A DNA stretch of 64,000 nucleotides from Megaleporinus macrocephalus (GCA_021613375.1 CM038710.1:30679136-30743135); one strand, 5' to 3'. Positions 1 to 12,129 are shown, counted from the stretch's first letter. Notes: generated from the letters alone by a model not told the origin. Numbers and translations: made by a program.

Positions 1-99
1 TTTAAAACTGTGCAGTGATTTATAATATCTGGTTAGTGAGGACTCCACTGATGAACAGGATAGGATGATTAAAGCACTTTATCTGACCGCAGTGTATAA

Positions 100-235
100 A
101 AGGAGCCATGCATAAATTAACCCACCTTGCATAGTCTACACATCAATAGATGGGCTACAGTCTGCAAGTATAAACTTATGAAGTGCATCAAATATGGCAG
201 GTGTACATAATAAACTGGCATCTTAGTATGTACAA
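100..235. repeat. degenerate fragment of the foldback (long-hairpin) element
   Basis: The stretch around 150-230 (a GGGCTACAGTCTGCAAGTAT motif, then an AAGTGCAtC-like motif and a GTGTACATAATAAACTGG-like end) matches, with many substitutions, the right end of the foldback elements at 16,231 and 58,250. It is only a terminal piece without the partner arm, so I treat it as an old truncated copy. The overlapping 79-codon minus-strand frame (117-356) has no recognisable protein. Confidence 0.45.
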
Positions 236-1289
236 GGTTGGTTGAAATGAAAGCTTGCTGGTTCACAGCTATGGATGTTGAAGGTGCTAAATTGGGTTTT
301 TTGGAGCTATGACATACCGCCCGTTTCAATACCAGTTTTAACATGTCCTCATCCACTCAGCCTTGCCAAATCCCTCGGGTGAAATCCTGATTCCATCTTA
401 ACAACTGTTCCATTACTTTATTAAGTCAAATGAAGTGTGCTAGATGAGCCCTCGGAGAGGCAAGAGACAGAGTGAAAATAAGTGTTGATTTGGCAACAGA
501 AGTTTTCATTCATTGTGACCTGACCCATTTCTCTTTTTAACCCAAACAAATAACAGGAACCACTGTTCTTATAAATCACAGATAGTTCCAGTCCCTACAA
601 TCTGATTGGCTGTCTTAAGTGACATCTTAAGTGATAAAACTTTCATGGCTAACCTAGATTAGGTCATGTCAGATTCCAATTAAAATCCTCGCTGTTTTCT
701 CTTTTCCTTGTAGTGCGATTGGCCACTTCTGTATTGTGTGTGATGCATTGTTCAGTTAATGGTTATTAACCCCTAAAATTCTCAGGCTTGTTACATCTCA
801 GGACTAATTTTTCAGTACCTAAATGGAATACAGTGCAAAAAAGTTATTCAGCTTTTGGGCATGTTATTGATTAAAGAGACATTTTTTTATAATGTGAATA
901 TGGGAAACCTTTATAAATGAAAATATTACAGAATGTAAATATTGTACAGCATAAAATGCATTTGACTGTAGGGTTGAGTGTATTTTTTTCTAAACATAGT
1001 TATTGTGTCCTTAAAAAAAGGAGCTTAACCTTCGTCAGGGGCCTACTATGCATATATGAAAATGACAAACACACACACACACACTTTTAAGTACAACATG
1101 AACACACACAAACTCATTCTTATAACAGAGTCCTTTATATAGAGTCCTGGCTTTCCAGCTCCATATTGTCCTTCATGCCATGCTGAATTTGTGAGCGGGT
1201 GTGCCCAACACTAAGTAAATGTGTTTTTCAATCTGCCCACCTCCTCTTCTCCTCCCCTACCATCCCTCCTCTCAAGATCCCCCGCCTGT

Positions 1290-1291
<2 letters not shown>
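236..1291. other. no gene; AT-rich single-copy sequence
   Basis: I see no gene or clear element. A short CA run lies at about 1,069-1,084. Poly-T/A runs near 886 and 1,012 are ordinary for AT-rich fish DNA. Confidence 0.6.
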
Positions 1292-1330
<39 letters not shown>

Positions 1331-1363
1331 ACACTCTCTCTCTCTCTCTCACTCACTCACTTA

Positions 1364-1397
<34 letters not shown>

Positions 1398-1404
1398 TAC
1401 ACAC

Positions 1405-1438
<34 letters not shown>

Positions 1439-1581
1439 ACACTGCCCATCCCTCCTCTAAGGACTCCCTGCCTGTCTTTCTGCAATCTCCTCCTTCTGCA
1501 TGCCTGTTGTTGTCTCCTTCACACTCTGTTGTTTCTGGCAGGTCTTGATAGCAAGAGACACACACACACACACACACACAC
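1292..1581. repeat. compound CA/CT microsatellite with duplicated flank
   Basis: A (CA)n run from 1,292 passes into CT (1,334-1,376) and back to CA, ending at 1,442. A second CA run covers 1,557-1,581. The sequence just left of the array (1,261-1,290, CATCCCTCCTCTCAAGATCC) recurs in diverged form just right of it (1,447-1,480), so the array sits between two copies of a short local duplication. Four overlapping frames here encode only His-Thr or Ser-Leu runs and are artefacts. Confidence 0.9.
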
Positions 1582-1689
1582 TGCTTCACAGTGCTGAAAA
1601 CACTGCAAGCTGTATAAAGCTTAACGATCTCACCATAACAGAGTACGAATCCACACTATAAACTTGCATTGTTTTGAGAAAGTGCTGCA

Positions 1690-2060
1690 GTAATTAATAG
1701 TTATGACACAGGCGTTTTCCCCTGGCACATTTGAACTGCAGCTCTAGAGGAAAAAAAGAAGAGGAGGAGAGAATAATATTTGAAAAGACGCAGCTCTAGA
1801 GAACATTTGTTATAAGCCATTAGATAGAATGCAGCATTTAATTTGCTGACTGCCCCCAGTTGCTTTTGCATGGAAATGAAGATTGAGAAGGACTTTTGTA
1901 GCTGCTGAAGAGCACACAGACGCACACATATACACACTTATGCACACACCCTGCATTATTACCCAGTGAGAGGTGGAAAAAAGAGAACTTCATTAGGTAT
2001 GAGAAACAGTTTCTCTTTTGGTTCTCCTCCATTGCTTTTGGAAGTTGCTGGAATGGAAAG
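1690..2060. promoter_or_regulatory. candidate conserved non-coding element (weak)
   Basis: This is complex non-repetitive sequence with little microsatellite content and short motifs of the kind common in vertebrate enhancers (GCATTTAATTTGCTGA near 1,832, a TTTGCATGGAAAT octamer-like string near 1,865). GCAGCTCTAGAG occurs twice, near 1,738 and 1,790. The call is inference from sequence texture only; no alignment was available. Confidence 0.25.
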
Positions 2061-2799
2061 TCCCTGGTGACCAGGTAAGGAGTCTTCTTCCCTGAAAAGT
2101 GCTATTATCCAGATGGTGCCATTAAGAATTACTCTGCTACATTTTCCTTTTTATAATTGACTCCATAGGCTATTAGGCAGGTTGGCATCAGGTTGAGCTT
2201 GTGTGAAACTTGTCCAGATGTTATGAAGCAGACAGGGGTGAGTGGAGAGTGAGGGTGAGAGAGAGGAGCACAGAGGGGAGCTGTTATGAGAAGGGTGTGT
2301 TGATGGCCAGGGTGCTGTGCAGATGGACACTGGAGGTGGGTGGTGGAAAGAAGTCAGACTCAATTAAATCAACGTCTCTATCACTCCAACCGGCCCCCAC
2401 CCCTTCCTCCCCGCTTTTGCTAACCTTTCCCAACCATGAAATGTCTTCTCCCACTCCTAGTCATTTCCCCTCTCCATGATGACTGTTTACTCGTCATACC
2501 ACACTTTCACAAAAACATGCTTTATTTTTATTTGTGTTTGCTTGTGACCAGTCAGTAAGATAAACTGTGTAGTCCCACTTCTTTTGATAGATACAACAAA
2601 TGGTCCCCCAAAATACCTATTAATTGAGTGGTTTTAAATAAGAATAAAAAACACCATACATAAGGTTCTTTAGTCGTTCAGCTGTCATTTAAACACCTTA
2701 TTTTTTAAGCGTGAACTCTCACAGAATTCTTCTAATCGAAATTGTTTTTATTGTGGTGTGGATATTTCAGTAGAAACTAAGAAGGTTGGTTGCATTTTG
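2061..2799. other. no gene; ordinary sequence
   Basis: Nothing recognisable. A purine-rich stretch (about 2,220-2,290) and a pyrimidine-rich stretch (about 2,390-2,470) explain the small open frames seen on both strands. Confidence 0.55.
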
Positions 2800-3118
2800 A
2801 AGGGCGCTGAGTCTTTGTGTCCTGCATTTCTCCCTGTAAACAACTCCAGACTCCTTCCTGGCCATTGTTCAAGCTATGCATTCCCAGAAGCCGGCAGTTT
2901 TTTCCCCTAAAAGGTTCAGCTTTCTCTTGTCTTCAGTATCTCTCAGATCAAGAATCAGAATCTCTTTATAGCCCAAAATGAACAAAAACGCTATTGATTA
3001 TTCAATAGCCTGGCTGGCTAGAGAGCAGAGAGCCAGTCTGCTGCTTCCATTCGTTATTAGTAAACAGATCAATGGTTCAGGGAGAGGCATGGCCAGGCCA
3101 GGGCTGGCCTTTAGTGAC
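2800..3118. promoter_or_regulatory. candidate conserved non-coding element
   Basis: A block of complex sequence with a palindrome-like TATTGATTATTCAATAG string near 2,991 and CATTCGTTATTAG near 3,049. It ends abruptly at a CT-rich microsatellite. Single-copy texture and homeodomain-like AT motifs suggest regulatory DNA. A cross-species alignment would decide. Confidence 0.3.
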
Positions 3119-3202
3119 TGCTCTCTCTTTCTTTCTCTGTCTCCTTCTCTCTGTCTCTCTCTCTCACTCACTCCCTCTCTCCCTCTCTCTCTTGCTCTCA
3201 CT
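3119..3202. repeat. CT-rich simple repeat
   Basis: An imperfect polypyrimidine run built from CTCTCTCT, CTTTCT and CTCCCT units, about 84 bp. The 102- and 69-codon plus-strand frames and the 67-codon minus-strand frame overlapping it are compositional artefacts. Confidence 0.85.
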
Positions 3203-4734
3203 CACACGGCAGAGAAAAATAATTATCTTACACCAGACAACTTGTTCCTTACCGGTTGGACCACTGTACAGGATTTGTTGATGTAGAGGAGAGGTTTTGG
3301 TTATGCAATAACTTTGCCATGTTGACTTCGAAATTCCAAGTGATTTTGGTGCTGTCTTGTTGAACCTGGCTTTAATCAATACATGAAGGGAAATGCTGAA
3401 CTGTCAAGAGCTAATTTATTCTGCAAATATGCCTTATACAAACTGAAATTTCTTCTCTCCTAACTAACCTAAATCTGGAACCATTCTTAAGAAAAAAATA
3501 TGAAATATGTCTTATTTGAAATCACTAAAAGAAACAGTAAAACATCACTGATTCAATTCATAGATAGCTTTTTATTGATTTTAGTGTTGTTTTATGATTT
3601 AGGGCGCCCAAACCAGCCCTGAGGGGTTTACAAAGCTTAGGCTGCCTTGGTTACATCCATGAAAGGTTCTGTAAACAAGAATTTCTTTTTGCATAATACA
3701 TGAGTTACAAAAATAATAAAAGGGTTAAAAACATGTCTTGGAATTGTTGATAACTGAACAACTCAAGTAAAGTATAGATCTTCAAATTCTTTTTGGAAGC
3801 AAAGCTTGCAGACCCTGTTATGAATAACCACTTGGTTGGTAGAAATATGGACTAATAAGAATGATGTAGAAGTTACCCATGTTAAGATGAGCTGGGTGAT
3901 GCTGCTTGCCTGGCGAGGAAGTACGGTGATGAGAGCTATGAGGCGATGAAGGCTTTGGCCTGCAGACACACTAGAAAGGCCTTTTAATCTGAGACGGAGA
4001 AGCTGATGGATGGTATGGGGAAGTGCTTGCCAGAGTCTTACCTGAGACTGAGTGTTCACTTCAGGCGCTGGGCTTGATCCATTTCCATCTCTTTACTGTC
4101 GCCACTCACGCTGTCAGCCGTTTCATCAAACCTGAGTTATTCTCTTGGTAATGTATTAGATAGGGCTGCTGGGGGATTATTAATTTTGCCATGAGAATTG
4201 TGTGCATATTGTGTACAAACACCAAATATCGTCCCTGAAATAAGAAAACCCATGTATCTCCGAAATGGTATTTAGAAAAGAGGCAAAAATGCTTTTAAAG
4301 TTATGTTAATGGAACAAGATTTTATTCCAGTTGATGTTGGATGATTCATTATTTAATGTTCACATACTGTAAAAGGCTGCTGGACTGGTGTACCATCTAC
4401 TGAAAATGTTTCTGTGGTTCTTTAGATCTTGGGGTTTTAACATGGCAGTGACAGTGGGTAAGGATGATTGGTAGAAATGGCCCAGCCATGGCAACACCTT
4501 GTGTCATTTCTGCCACCTTGCAGTACAGTTGCACACTCTTGCACCTGAATCTGTACTGGATTGAACATTAATAAATCATAGTGTTGCAGTGCATTATAGA
4601 CATGATGTTTGTGGATTTAATACCTGTTAACATGACGTGTTATGATCCCTGTAGTGTTATCTCAGGGCAGAATCTGCTTGACTGGCAGCTGCAGCAAAGT
4701 TGAACTCTAGGCTGTTAACGAGGTTGATAAGGTG
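3203..4734. other. no gene; ordinary AT-rich sequence
   Basis: No transposon ends, protein similarity or tandem repeat recognised. The 98-codon minus-strand frame at 3,763-4,059 has no domain that I know and no exon signals. Confidence 0.5.
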
Positions 4735-5030
4735 TTCCAGCGTTGGGAACATTGGCCTCCATCATTACGCTCTCAGAGGATGAGATTGGGTGAGACAGCA
4801 CTCCGCTCTCTCTCCATTCCTAATCAGCCCAGTAATCAGCCAAAGCCTGGAGTACACTATTGTCTCCCCGAAATTGACAATGTCAAGAGGGTCTTTCCTT
4901 GCAAAGCCTTTCGTTATGCATTCGGCAGCCGCTCCAAATCAAAATGTAAAACAAATCAAGGAAGAGATGTTTATTGGAGCGATTGGTTTGGAAAACTATT
5001 CTTTATTGTTCTTGTCTAAGGAGTTGAGGT
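4735..5030. promoter_or_regulatory. candidate conserved non-coding element (weak)
   Basis: Complex sequence including CCTAATCAGCCCAGTAATCAG near 4,820 and a CAAATCAAAATGTAAAACAA string near 4,936. Two plus-strand frames (95 and 80 codons) are open together. That fits low stop density in a constrained block rather than an exon, and neither product is recognisable. Confidence 0.22.
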
Positions 5031-5475
5031 GAAGGCTTCTGTCACAGGGTGGAGTGCAAGCTTGTTTATTCATACAGAACCACTCCGGTGGAACTTCTTC
5101 TGTTCTCCAGATCAGGACTGTGTGTGATATTGCTTTTTTAAACTTTATTCCTCCACTGTGCAACTGTGGCAGTCACCACTGCTTTTCAGGACTGTTGTTT
5201 TGTCTAGGGCTTATAGAAGCACATAGTGATATGTTGTAGGTTACATGATATATCAGTGGATTTATTATTGCCAGGAAAATGTCATTGTTATTACTGGTTT
5301 AATGTTGGTATTTTTAAAGATGTTAACTGATTGGGATATTTGCTTTAAAAATATACACAGGTGTTCGTATTTCAAAATAATGTTTGATTATTCGTGTACT
5401 CCATAACACTGTAGCAACATGGTTGCAACAAGTTCTTATATAGGAAGTTTTCAAGAGGGCAGAGTCATTCCTTAC
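5031..5475. other. no gene; ordinary sequence
   Basis: I see nothing here beyond short AT-rich runs. Confidence 0.5.
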
Positions 5476-6110
5476 TAGGGCTGCAGCTATCGATTGTTTT
5501 AGTATTCAAATACTCCATTGATTATTCCATTGATTAATCGAGTAATCAGGTAAAAAAAATCACTTTATTAAAGAGCAATAGTAAGTATATAAAATGAAAT
5601 AAAACATGTGGCTTAACATTTTTTTGCTTGAATTGCATATAGTACGGTTTTAAAGAAAACATTTTAATAACTACTGTTTTTGAAATATATTTCCAGATCA
5701 ATATATCATACTGTAAGTTCTATAAGCATGGAAAGCTCAGTTGCTTGCTTTCCAAAATTAGCTTCCTATTCAAATTCCCCGTTCCACCTTAAATGGTGCA
5801 GAAGTTGCATTCTGGTGCCTGTAACTGCATAATTTAAGGGAATTTACATAAGAAGCTAATTTCAGCCACATCTTTCATCAGGTTCATGCTCGGTTACGGG
5901 TCCATCGGCTAGTTCGGTTTTACAGTAGACTACAGTGGGGCTGTCTCTTCTGTTCGCCCCTACTTATTTTTTCTCTCTCTTTCTCTATTTTGCAATTTGC
6001 GTCATCAAATTACGTCTTCTTCATGTCACCTGGCAACGCCGTAAGCACGCGCTGCGCAACAGTAAAAGTAATTCGTGCGAAACAGTGCGCTGTATATGGT
6101 TGCATGGATT
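5476..6110 (+). mobile_element. hAT-like DNA transposon relic, left end
   Basis: The left edge reads TAGGGCTGCAGCTATCGATT, followed by ATTGATTATTCCATTGATTAATCGAGTAATC. In fish genomes the TAGGGCTGCAACGATTA type of terminus belongs to non-autonomous hAT-like elements. I could not find the matching right terminus, so the end coordinate is approximate. It is set where the GC-richer internal part (GGCAACGCC, CGCGCTGCGCAACAG, about 6,030-6,065) fades out. The family call is recollection and no target-site duplication was verified. Confidence 0.4.
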
Positions 6111-6899
6111 AAACAAATCTTTGATGCAAAGAATTTGGAACATTTCCATTGGTTCTCTTATCATGACATTTTAACACATCATCAGAAATAGCCTTTACTT
6201 TTAAATACTGTAAAACAAATATACAAAAAGGTTTTGTTCTGACAGTGATGAAATGTGTTTCGCTCCATGTACTCTGAATTTTTCTCACACTAATCTACTT
6301 GGTCCACTTTTTATATTTTGTAAATGTTTATGTATCGTCATTGATAGAAAATATTGGATCTTGGCATTGGCTACCTATTCCTCTGTTGGTGCCTCCATGG
6401 TCATATCCATGCTTTGCCCACAAATGCTTTCTGGCAACTGTTTCACTGCATCTTTGACGAACACAAAACTCCAGTACTCTGTTGTGTGGAAAGTGTAGGG
6501 GGATCTAATAGAAATGTGGTTTCCCAGAGCCTGGTAACGTGATAGGTTTCTCACTTCTAATTAAGAGTGCGGCGAAAAGGTGCTGGGAGCCGCCCACCCT
6601 ACACCAGCACCTTCCTCCAAATTAACTTGGTATCAACACTCTGTCTCTCTGCTTCAACTTTGAGCATTACTGACATGTGCACAAGAGCACAGTGAAATGC
6701 TCACATGCATGCTTTAATCTAAACCACATCATTCTCAACAGGGGCCGTCGACTTTTCCTATTGATGCCACACATCATCCATGAATCCTATGAAGTACATC
6801 TGTCTTTTTGGGAACGGAACTGCAGAGTAGGTGAAGGGCTGCAGTATCATTCTACAATGATGGAGCTGTGCGCGGTTAGAGGAAATCATCGGTAGTCGC
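6111..6899. other. no gene; ordinary sequence
   Basis: No element boundaries or protein similarity recognised. The 81- and 62-codon frames around 6,253-6,542 show no known domain. Confidence 0.5.
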
Positions 6900-7300
6900 T
6901 GAGAAGCGTGGGGCCATTCCGGCGGGCTGCCTATGGTAGCAAAGCCATTTCTAATAATGTCCTTTTTTCTGCAACAGCAATTGTGCTTAACCCCAGTGGC
7001 TTCTGCCTGTCTCCGATCCTCATCCCTCCTCCATGCCTGTGCAGCCAGCCAAATGGAAATTACGCTCTGGCCTCACAATATATCTGTTTCGCCTGACGCT
7101 GCATCGCAAAAGCGAAACACGCTCCTCGACTGGTGTCTAATGCCAAGAGCAAATTTAATGAAACTCTTGTATAAGTTTGCTTGTATAAGATTGCTTTTGT
7201 GGTTTATTGGAGTCAATAATGTTGAGCCAAAAGAGTTTTCTTTTTTTCATGTCGCTCGGTGCATAAATCACACAGAACCTGTTGCCCATGAAATGATGAT
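6900..7300. promoter_or_regulatory. candidate conserved non-coding element
   Basis: About 400 bp of complex single-copy sequence with clustered AT-core motifs: CCATTTCTAATAATG near 6,947, a CAAATGGAAATTACGC string near 7,049, and GCAAATTTAATGAAAC near 7,149. It has none of the simple repeats found on either side. A 127-codon plus-strand frame crosses it but has no recognisable domain. Regulatory function is inference. Confidence 0.35.
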
Positions 7301-7916
7301 GCTAATAAATATTTGATAGTATTTATTTTATATAAATATTTAAGTCTAAGAGGGAGTCAGCTTTGATCTAGCTTTCTTAGATTTCATAAATTCCTCTGGC
7401 TATCTTGTTGAGGTGTTAAATGTGTGGATAAATGTTCTCATTTCTTTTTAATTATGGATTTTCAACTTTGTTTTAATGCGGTCTACTTTTTACTGCACCA
7501 AGTTTTTACGAGGTGCTTAACTGGAACATGCTGGCATTTTCAACACTGGAAATATGGAACTCTTTCTCTCTTTCCCCGTTGTTTACAAGTTCTCTCGTTT
7601 TTCAGATGACCTTCTAACTCCTCTCTATTCCTGCTGAAACTAGTTCCTTCTATCTTTATCTTCTCTTTGTCTCTCATTTTTCCCCCGTGTTCTCCCTCTC
7701 TCTTCCTCTAATCTCTTTCTCGTTCCCTTGTTCCTGTTCAGAGGGTGTGTGTGTATAAGTGTGTGATTTATCAGTGACAGTCACTCTGGTCCCAGTGCAG
7801 TCTCTTTCTCTAAGACAGGTAGGGCTGCTGCTGAGATATATTTTAATTACAGATTTAGTCAGAAGTAATTAAGCTTTTATATCTGAGGGGACAGCTCAAT
7901 GCTCTCTGCCATTCTG
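7301..7916. other. no gene; pyrimidine-rich tail
   Basis: AT-rich sequence, then a CT-rich stretch at about 7,560-7,740. No gene signal. Confidence 0.5.
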
Positions 7917-7945
7917 CACAACACACACACACACACACACACACA
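7917..7945. repeat. CA microsatellite
   Basis: An uninterrupted (CA)n run of about 29 bp. Confidence 0.9.
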
Positions 7946-8269
7946 GCCTCTGTCTATAACTCTTACCTATAACTCTTACAGCTTATACACACCGATGGCT
8001 TTCACACACAGCAACACGCAAGCACACACACACAGGCATAACCAGCATTAAATAGTTATTGTCTATACACAGGTACTTAAGGTACATTAAGTTGTAAATT
8101 AGATATACACGTGTGCCTAAAGTGCAGTACTGTGTGAAAGTTATACACAAAACAGCCATTAAGTACATACTATTGATTTTTCTTTGTCGGTTGGGAAAGG
8201 AAAAAAAAACAGAAAACATATTGTGACTTCTAGACAAAGAAGCAAACATTTGGAAACATAGTGCTTTAG

Positions 8270-8935
8270 GCAAATGCTCTTTTATTGAACATGACTGCTC
8301 AAAAGTTCATGGTTTTCACAGATTTTCCTCAACATGATTCATACATTTTCAATAGGAGACAGATTTGAACTGCATACAGGCCAGTTAAGCACCTGCACGT
8401 GGTTATAGCACATACTGAATGATGACTGGCATTGTCTTGCTAAAATAACCATGGACACTCTGGGAAAAGATGTCTAAAATCCCAGTATATGCCTCCATGC
8501 CAATGTTACCTTCACATACAAGCAAATCACTCATACTGTGGGCACTGATTACCTCATACCATAACAAAGTTTTGCTTTTGCATATTTCGCTAAAAGTCTG
8601 GATGGTCCCTGTTGTCTTTCACAAGGAGAACTCTATGTCTGTTTTCTTCACAAAAAATTGTAATGCTGAAACCTGCTGAATGCTGAACTCATCTGACCAC
8701 ACACTTCCACTGTCTTTTAGACCTTCTAAAATAATCTTGGGCCCAGAGAATTTGGTGGTGTTTCTGCCTGAAACTCATGCATGGCTATCTCCTCGCATAA
8801 GAGTTCCATTTCTTCATGCAGTGGATATGCAGTAATATTAGGTAACAGTGGTTTTCTGAGGTACTCCTTGTGGCTGTATTTAACACAGTAGCATGATGAT
8901 TTTTCATGCAACACATTCAGCAGTAGTTTATTTGA
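8270..8935 (-). mobile_element. decayed Tc1/mariner-like transposon, minus strand
   Basis: Read on the minus strand, this matches a Tc1-like transposase family that I recall from fish. The peptide FQAETPPNSLGP (about 8,741-8,776) aligns with FHAETLQSSLGP in the plus-strand copy at 9,490-10,260. On the plus strand the string CCAATGTTACCTTCACATAC near 8,500 is antisense to the segment just after the second catalytic region. The open part is only 62 codons (8,726-8,914) and stops and indels break the rest. No terminal inverted repeats were located. It is an inactive relic in inverted orientation to its relative 550 bp away. Confidence 0.7.
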
Positions 8936-9489
8936 ATGTTAAATAAATGAAGCATCGTCTCTGACTTTTGTACAGCACTGTAACAAAAATACTATAAAAA
9001 TGTGCATTAAATCTTGTGCATAATCTTTTTGTTGCATGCATGTACTTACAGCACATAAGATGTTTTACATTATAGTTGATCATTTGATTTATTTAAAGTC
9101 AGGCAAACTCTACCTTAAAATGAAAATCTTCTAACTTTGCTCTCTGCTTGCTGTTGGACAGATTTTTTATGATTCTCTTGAACTTTACATTGGCAAGGAC
9201 AGAAGCTCTGCAAGCACAAGTGATATTTGACTACACCAAGCACATTCAGTTCAGCCATATTCATTTACACACACAGACGATGTTAAGCTCTGCAACTACA
9301 TTTGCCATGCTACTATGTTAGATGTAGGCTGTTTTTGTCACTGCAGGAAATATATGTCCTTTTCCAGTTTCATACTCCACATCAGTCCATGGGTGATGTT
9401 GGGCGATCTATTTCTCTGTGTGGTTGCTGGTGTCAGAAAACGATACTGATTTTAGTTTGAGTGATATTGATAGATCGCAAAAAACTTGA
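8936..9489. other. spacer between the inverted Tc1 relics
   Basis: No gene. The segment 9,396-9,480 (GTTGGGCGATCTATTTCTC, later GATATTGATAGATCGC) resembles the termini of the fish hAT-like family also seen near 62,330, in the opposite orientation. Too short and diverged to be sure. Confidence 0.4.
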
Positions 9490-10260
9490 TCCATGTCATA
9501 CATCTTGGTGCGTGTAGGCCAGAAACCACTGCTGAATGTGCTTGACCTTCAAGCCCACAGGCAGTATTGCATGTTTGCTCAGGGGTACTTCAAAAAGCCA
9601 TTGTTACTTAATAAAGTCTGCCACTGCATCAAGATGTGGAACTTGAAACTGTTATGCAAGGAGAAAGCCATACATAAGTTTCATGCAGAAACACTGCAGA
9701 GTTCTCTGGGCCCAAGCTTTTCTCAGAGGGTCCAAAAGACTGTGGAAATGTGTTCTATGGACAGATGAGTCCATGTTTCAGCATTTTATTTAAATTTTTT
9801 TTTTTTTTTTTTTTTTTGAGAAAAAACAGGCATCAAGTTCTCTGTGCCAAACACACTTGGGACTATCTAGACTTTTATCAAAGGATGCAAAGGCCTATAT
9901 CTGTCATGGTATGAGGAGTGTTGGTGCGTATGGTTAACTGCATGTGTGAAGGTTACATTGACATGGAGGCATGTATTAAGATTTTAGAGAGACATGCTCT
10001 TATTAAAAAGATATGACGCATCAAGAAGAAAAGAGTTTGACAGCAATGACCATGACCTTTGTAACAGCTGATGTCTTGTTTCAATGAAGAATGGGCAAGG
10101 GTCCCACTTGCAAAGCTGCAACAATTAGTACATTCAGTTCCCAAAATATTAAAAAGTGTAATTAAAAGTAAAGGTGATGCAACACATTGGTAGACATGCC
10201 TCTGACCCAGCGTTTTAGAGTGAGTTGTGGGAATCAAATTCTACATTTGTTTACATTTAT
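9490..10260 (+). mobile_element. decayed Tc1/mariner-like transposase copy
   Basis: The plus strand carries recognisable Tc1-like transposase pieces in order. LWTDESMFQ at about 9,755-9,781 contains the first catalytic Asp. SVMV-stop-G follows near 9,900-9,917, where the Trp of the VMVWG motif has become TGA (9,912-9,914). The C-terminus KLQQLVHSVPK runs on to a natural stop at 10,191-10,193. The second catalytic region is scrambled, and a 23-base T run at 9,795-9,817 interrupts the frame. A degenerate 3' flank follows the stop. Clearly a pseudogene. Confidence 0.78.
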
Positions 10261-10534
10261 AAAATACAAGTTGGTCAGTGAAAACATATATTTTACTGTA
10301 CTATGGTTAGATAAATAAGGATTCAAGATATTTACCAAAACAAAGATTCTTGTTTTTATTGCATTTTATAAAATGTCGCAACTTTCCCAAAATAGTTAAT
10401 GTATTAATTTATTTATTTAGATTTTAGGCGTTCGTGTCTCAGGGTATGTTGTATTGTGAGTGAGGCTCATCTACGAGGACATTGCACCTAAACATATACA
10501 GGAAGGAAGGGGACGTTTAGAAGGAAAAAGATAT
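10261..10534. other. no gene; AT-rich sequence
   Basis: I see nothing here beyond AT-rich sequence with TTTATTTATT runs. Confidence 0.5.
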
Positions 10535-10598
10535 TGTGTGTGTGAGAGAGAGAGAGAAAGAGAGAGAGAGGGAGAGAGAGAGAGAGACACACACACAG
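10535..10598. repeat. GT/GA/CA compound microsatellite
   Basis: GT, then imperfect GA, then CA runs, about 64 bp. The 67-codon frame crossing it is an artefact. Confidence 0.9.
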
Positions 10599-11379
10599 AT
10601 GGAATGACTTCTCTGGGATTACAGTGTGGCTGGGGGAGCAGAGAGGTGGTAATTGCATTTTAATTACAGTGTTGATGGTTTTGTGCTCTGCCAGATGGAA
10701 GCTTCTTTACAGATATGCGCAAAATAAATCAGCCCTTTGCAGCAACCCTCCCCTTTCCACCTTTCTGGCAGTGTTCTCTCTCTTTTTTGCCTTTCTCCAT
10801 TCTCTCCATGTGTCTCTCGTTACCTTTCTGTTCCTCTTGTCTTCCTTCCCAACATACAGTCTAGTAAGGAAATACTCTAGTGTCTTTCCATCTGATGCCT
10901 ATCTGCCATGTCCTTAGCCTTTGTTTGGTTGCCGTGGATGATCACTACTCTTATTAAATAAACCCAAGATGTGTTTACTCACATGGCCATTGGCAGGTGC
11001 AGCTGATAGAGATCATGTTGAATGTTAGTCTCTTGGTTTTGTTGTTCTACATCTTTTTACTTTCAATCTTCTCATTTCTCTCTTTTTCTTGTCTCTCTTT
11101 GTCTTTCGCCTCCAGCGTGCTTTCAAAAACCTCTCTTAAACCCCATTTGCCTCAAGGTCAAAGATGAACCCCAGAGGCAACAGCCACATTAATGTATTCA
11201 ACCGTGTTTATGAGTGTTTGTGCATTCATCTGCCTTAGATAAAAATGAAATACATGTTACTTGTATTTTTGAATTGCATTTACCCCTTGGACATATTTGT
11301 AGGCATAATGAATAATGTTTTATTTAGCTAAGAGATAACAGGCTGCTAGCCAGCATGTGGTGGAGAGAAGTAGAAGCCT
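10599..11379. other. no gene; partly pyrimidine-rich
   Basis: Pyrimidine-rich patches lie at about 10,745-10,855 and 11,060-11,115. The block 11,110-11,210 (CTCAAGGTCAAAGATGAACC near 11,151) is more complex and might be regulatory. CAAGGTCA is a nuclear-receptor half-site pattern, but one site is weak evidence. Confidence 0.4.
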
Positions 11380-11700
11380 AAATGCAATTTGCATGCTCTT
11401 ACAGAGAATATCCGGCAGATCTAATAAAATAGTTTTGCATTGGAATGCTTGTTCAGATTTTGTGCTGGAAGTCTCCCTCAAAACTTTTGCTGTGGGCTTT
11501 TATTTACATATTTATTAATTTTTATTTAATATTATTTTATTTGGCAGGCAGCGGAGCTTTGGCAAGCTTTAATTCTATCGCCTCCTTTATGCTTGCTAAT
11601 GTACTGTCTCAATTTCATTACATTATGAGAAGTCCATTTAAATGGGAAGATTGCATAAAAAAATTTGTCTGGAGCTATGCTAACTAAATTAGTGCGGAAG
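11380..11700. promoter_or_regulatory. candidate conserved non-coding element, cluster part 1
   Basis: Dense single-copy sequence flanking and including TTTATTAATTTTTATTTAAT near 11,510, then GCAAGCTTTAATTCTATCG near 11,562 and CATTATGAGAAGTCCATTTA near 11,622. The lack of simple repeats and the run of AT-core homeodomain-like motifs resemble deeply conserved vertebrate non-coding elements. Overlapping frames on both strands are unrecognisable and lack splice context. Confidence 0.45.
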
Positions 11701-12129
11701 TCCCCCCTGCGTTGCTGGTCTGGAGTAGGACTGCAGCGACACTGCAGTTGACCGTCTCTCAGCATCAAGGTGAGATATAGATGTGATCTGGGCAGCAACG
11801 GGCCAGCTCCGGGCCTCAGGGGCTTTAGTTCAGACCCAAGCTCCACATCTCGCAAGCCGGATCACCTGTGGCTACTTTCTGCTCTTAGCTAACTGTCTGT
11901 GGGAGATAAGGTGTGTGTGATAAGCTGTGCGCCACGGAGGCGCTCCCACGTAGGCCCGGAGCTGCAGCTAGGAGGGAAATGTGCCTATATATCACAGGCT
12001 AGCATGGCTGCAGCAAAGCTGATAGCAACTTAATAGCTTTATGATATGGGAAGGAGAAAACGCCTGCTGTCTTACTTTACTTCTCCCTGCTTAATGTCTG
12101 CACATAGACCTTCAAACACGCATGCGCAA
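11701..12129. other. no gene; GC-richer link between blocks
   Basis: GC-richer than its surroundings (about 11,700-11,990), with no protein similarity. It may belong to the same regulatory cluster. Confidence 0.4.

Noticed and set aside
1199..1597. His-Thr and Ser-Leu rich open frames
   Set aside because: Translation of CA and CT dinucleotide repeats.
4732..5019. 95-codon plus-strand frame
   Set aside because: A second frame is open over the same bases and neither product is recognisable.
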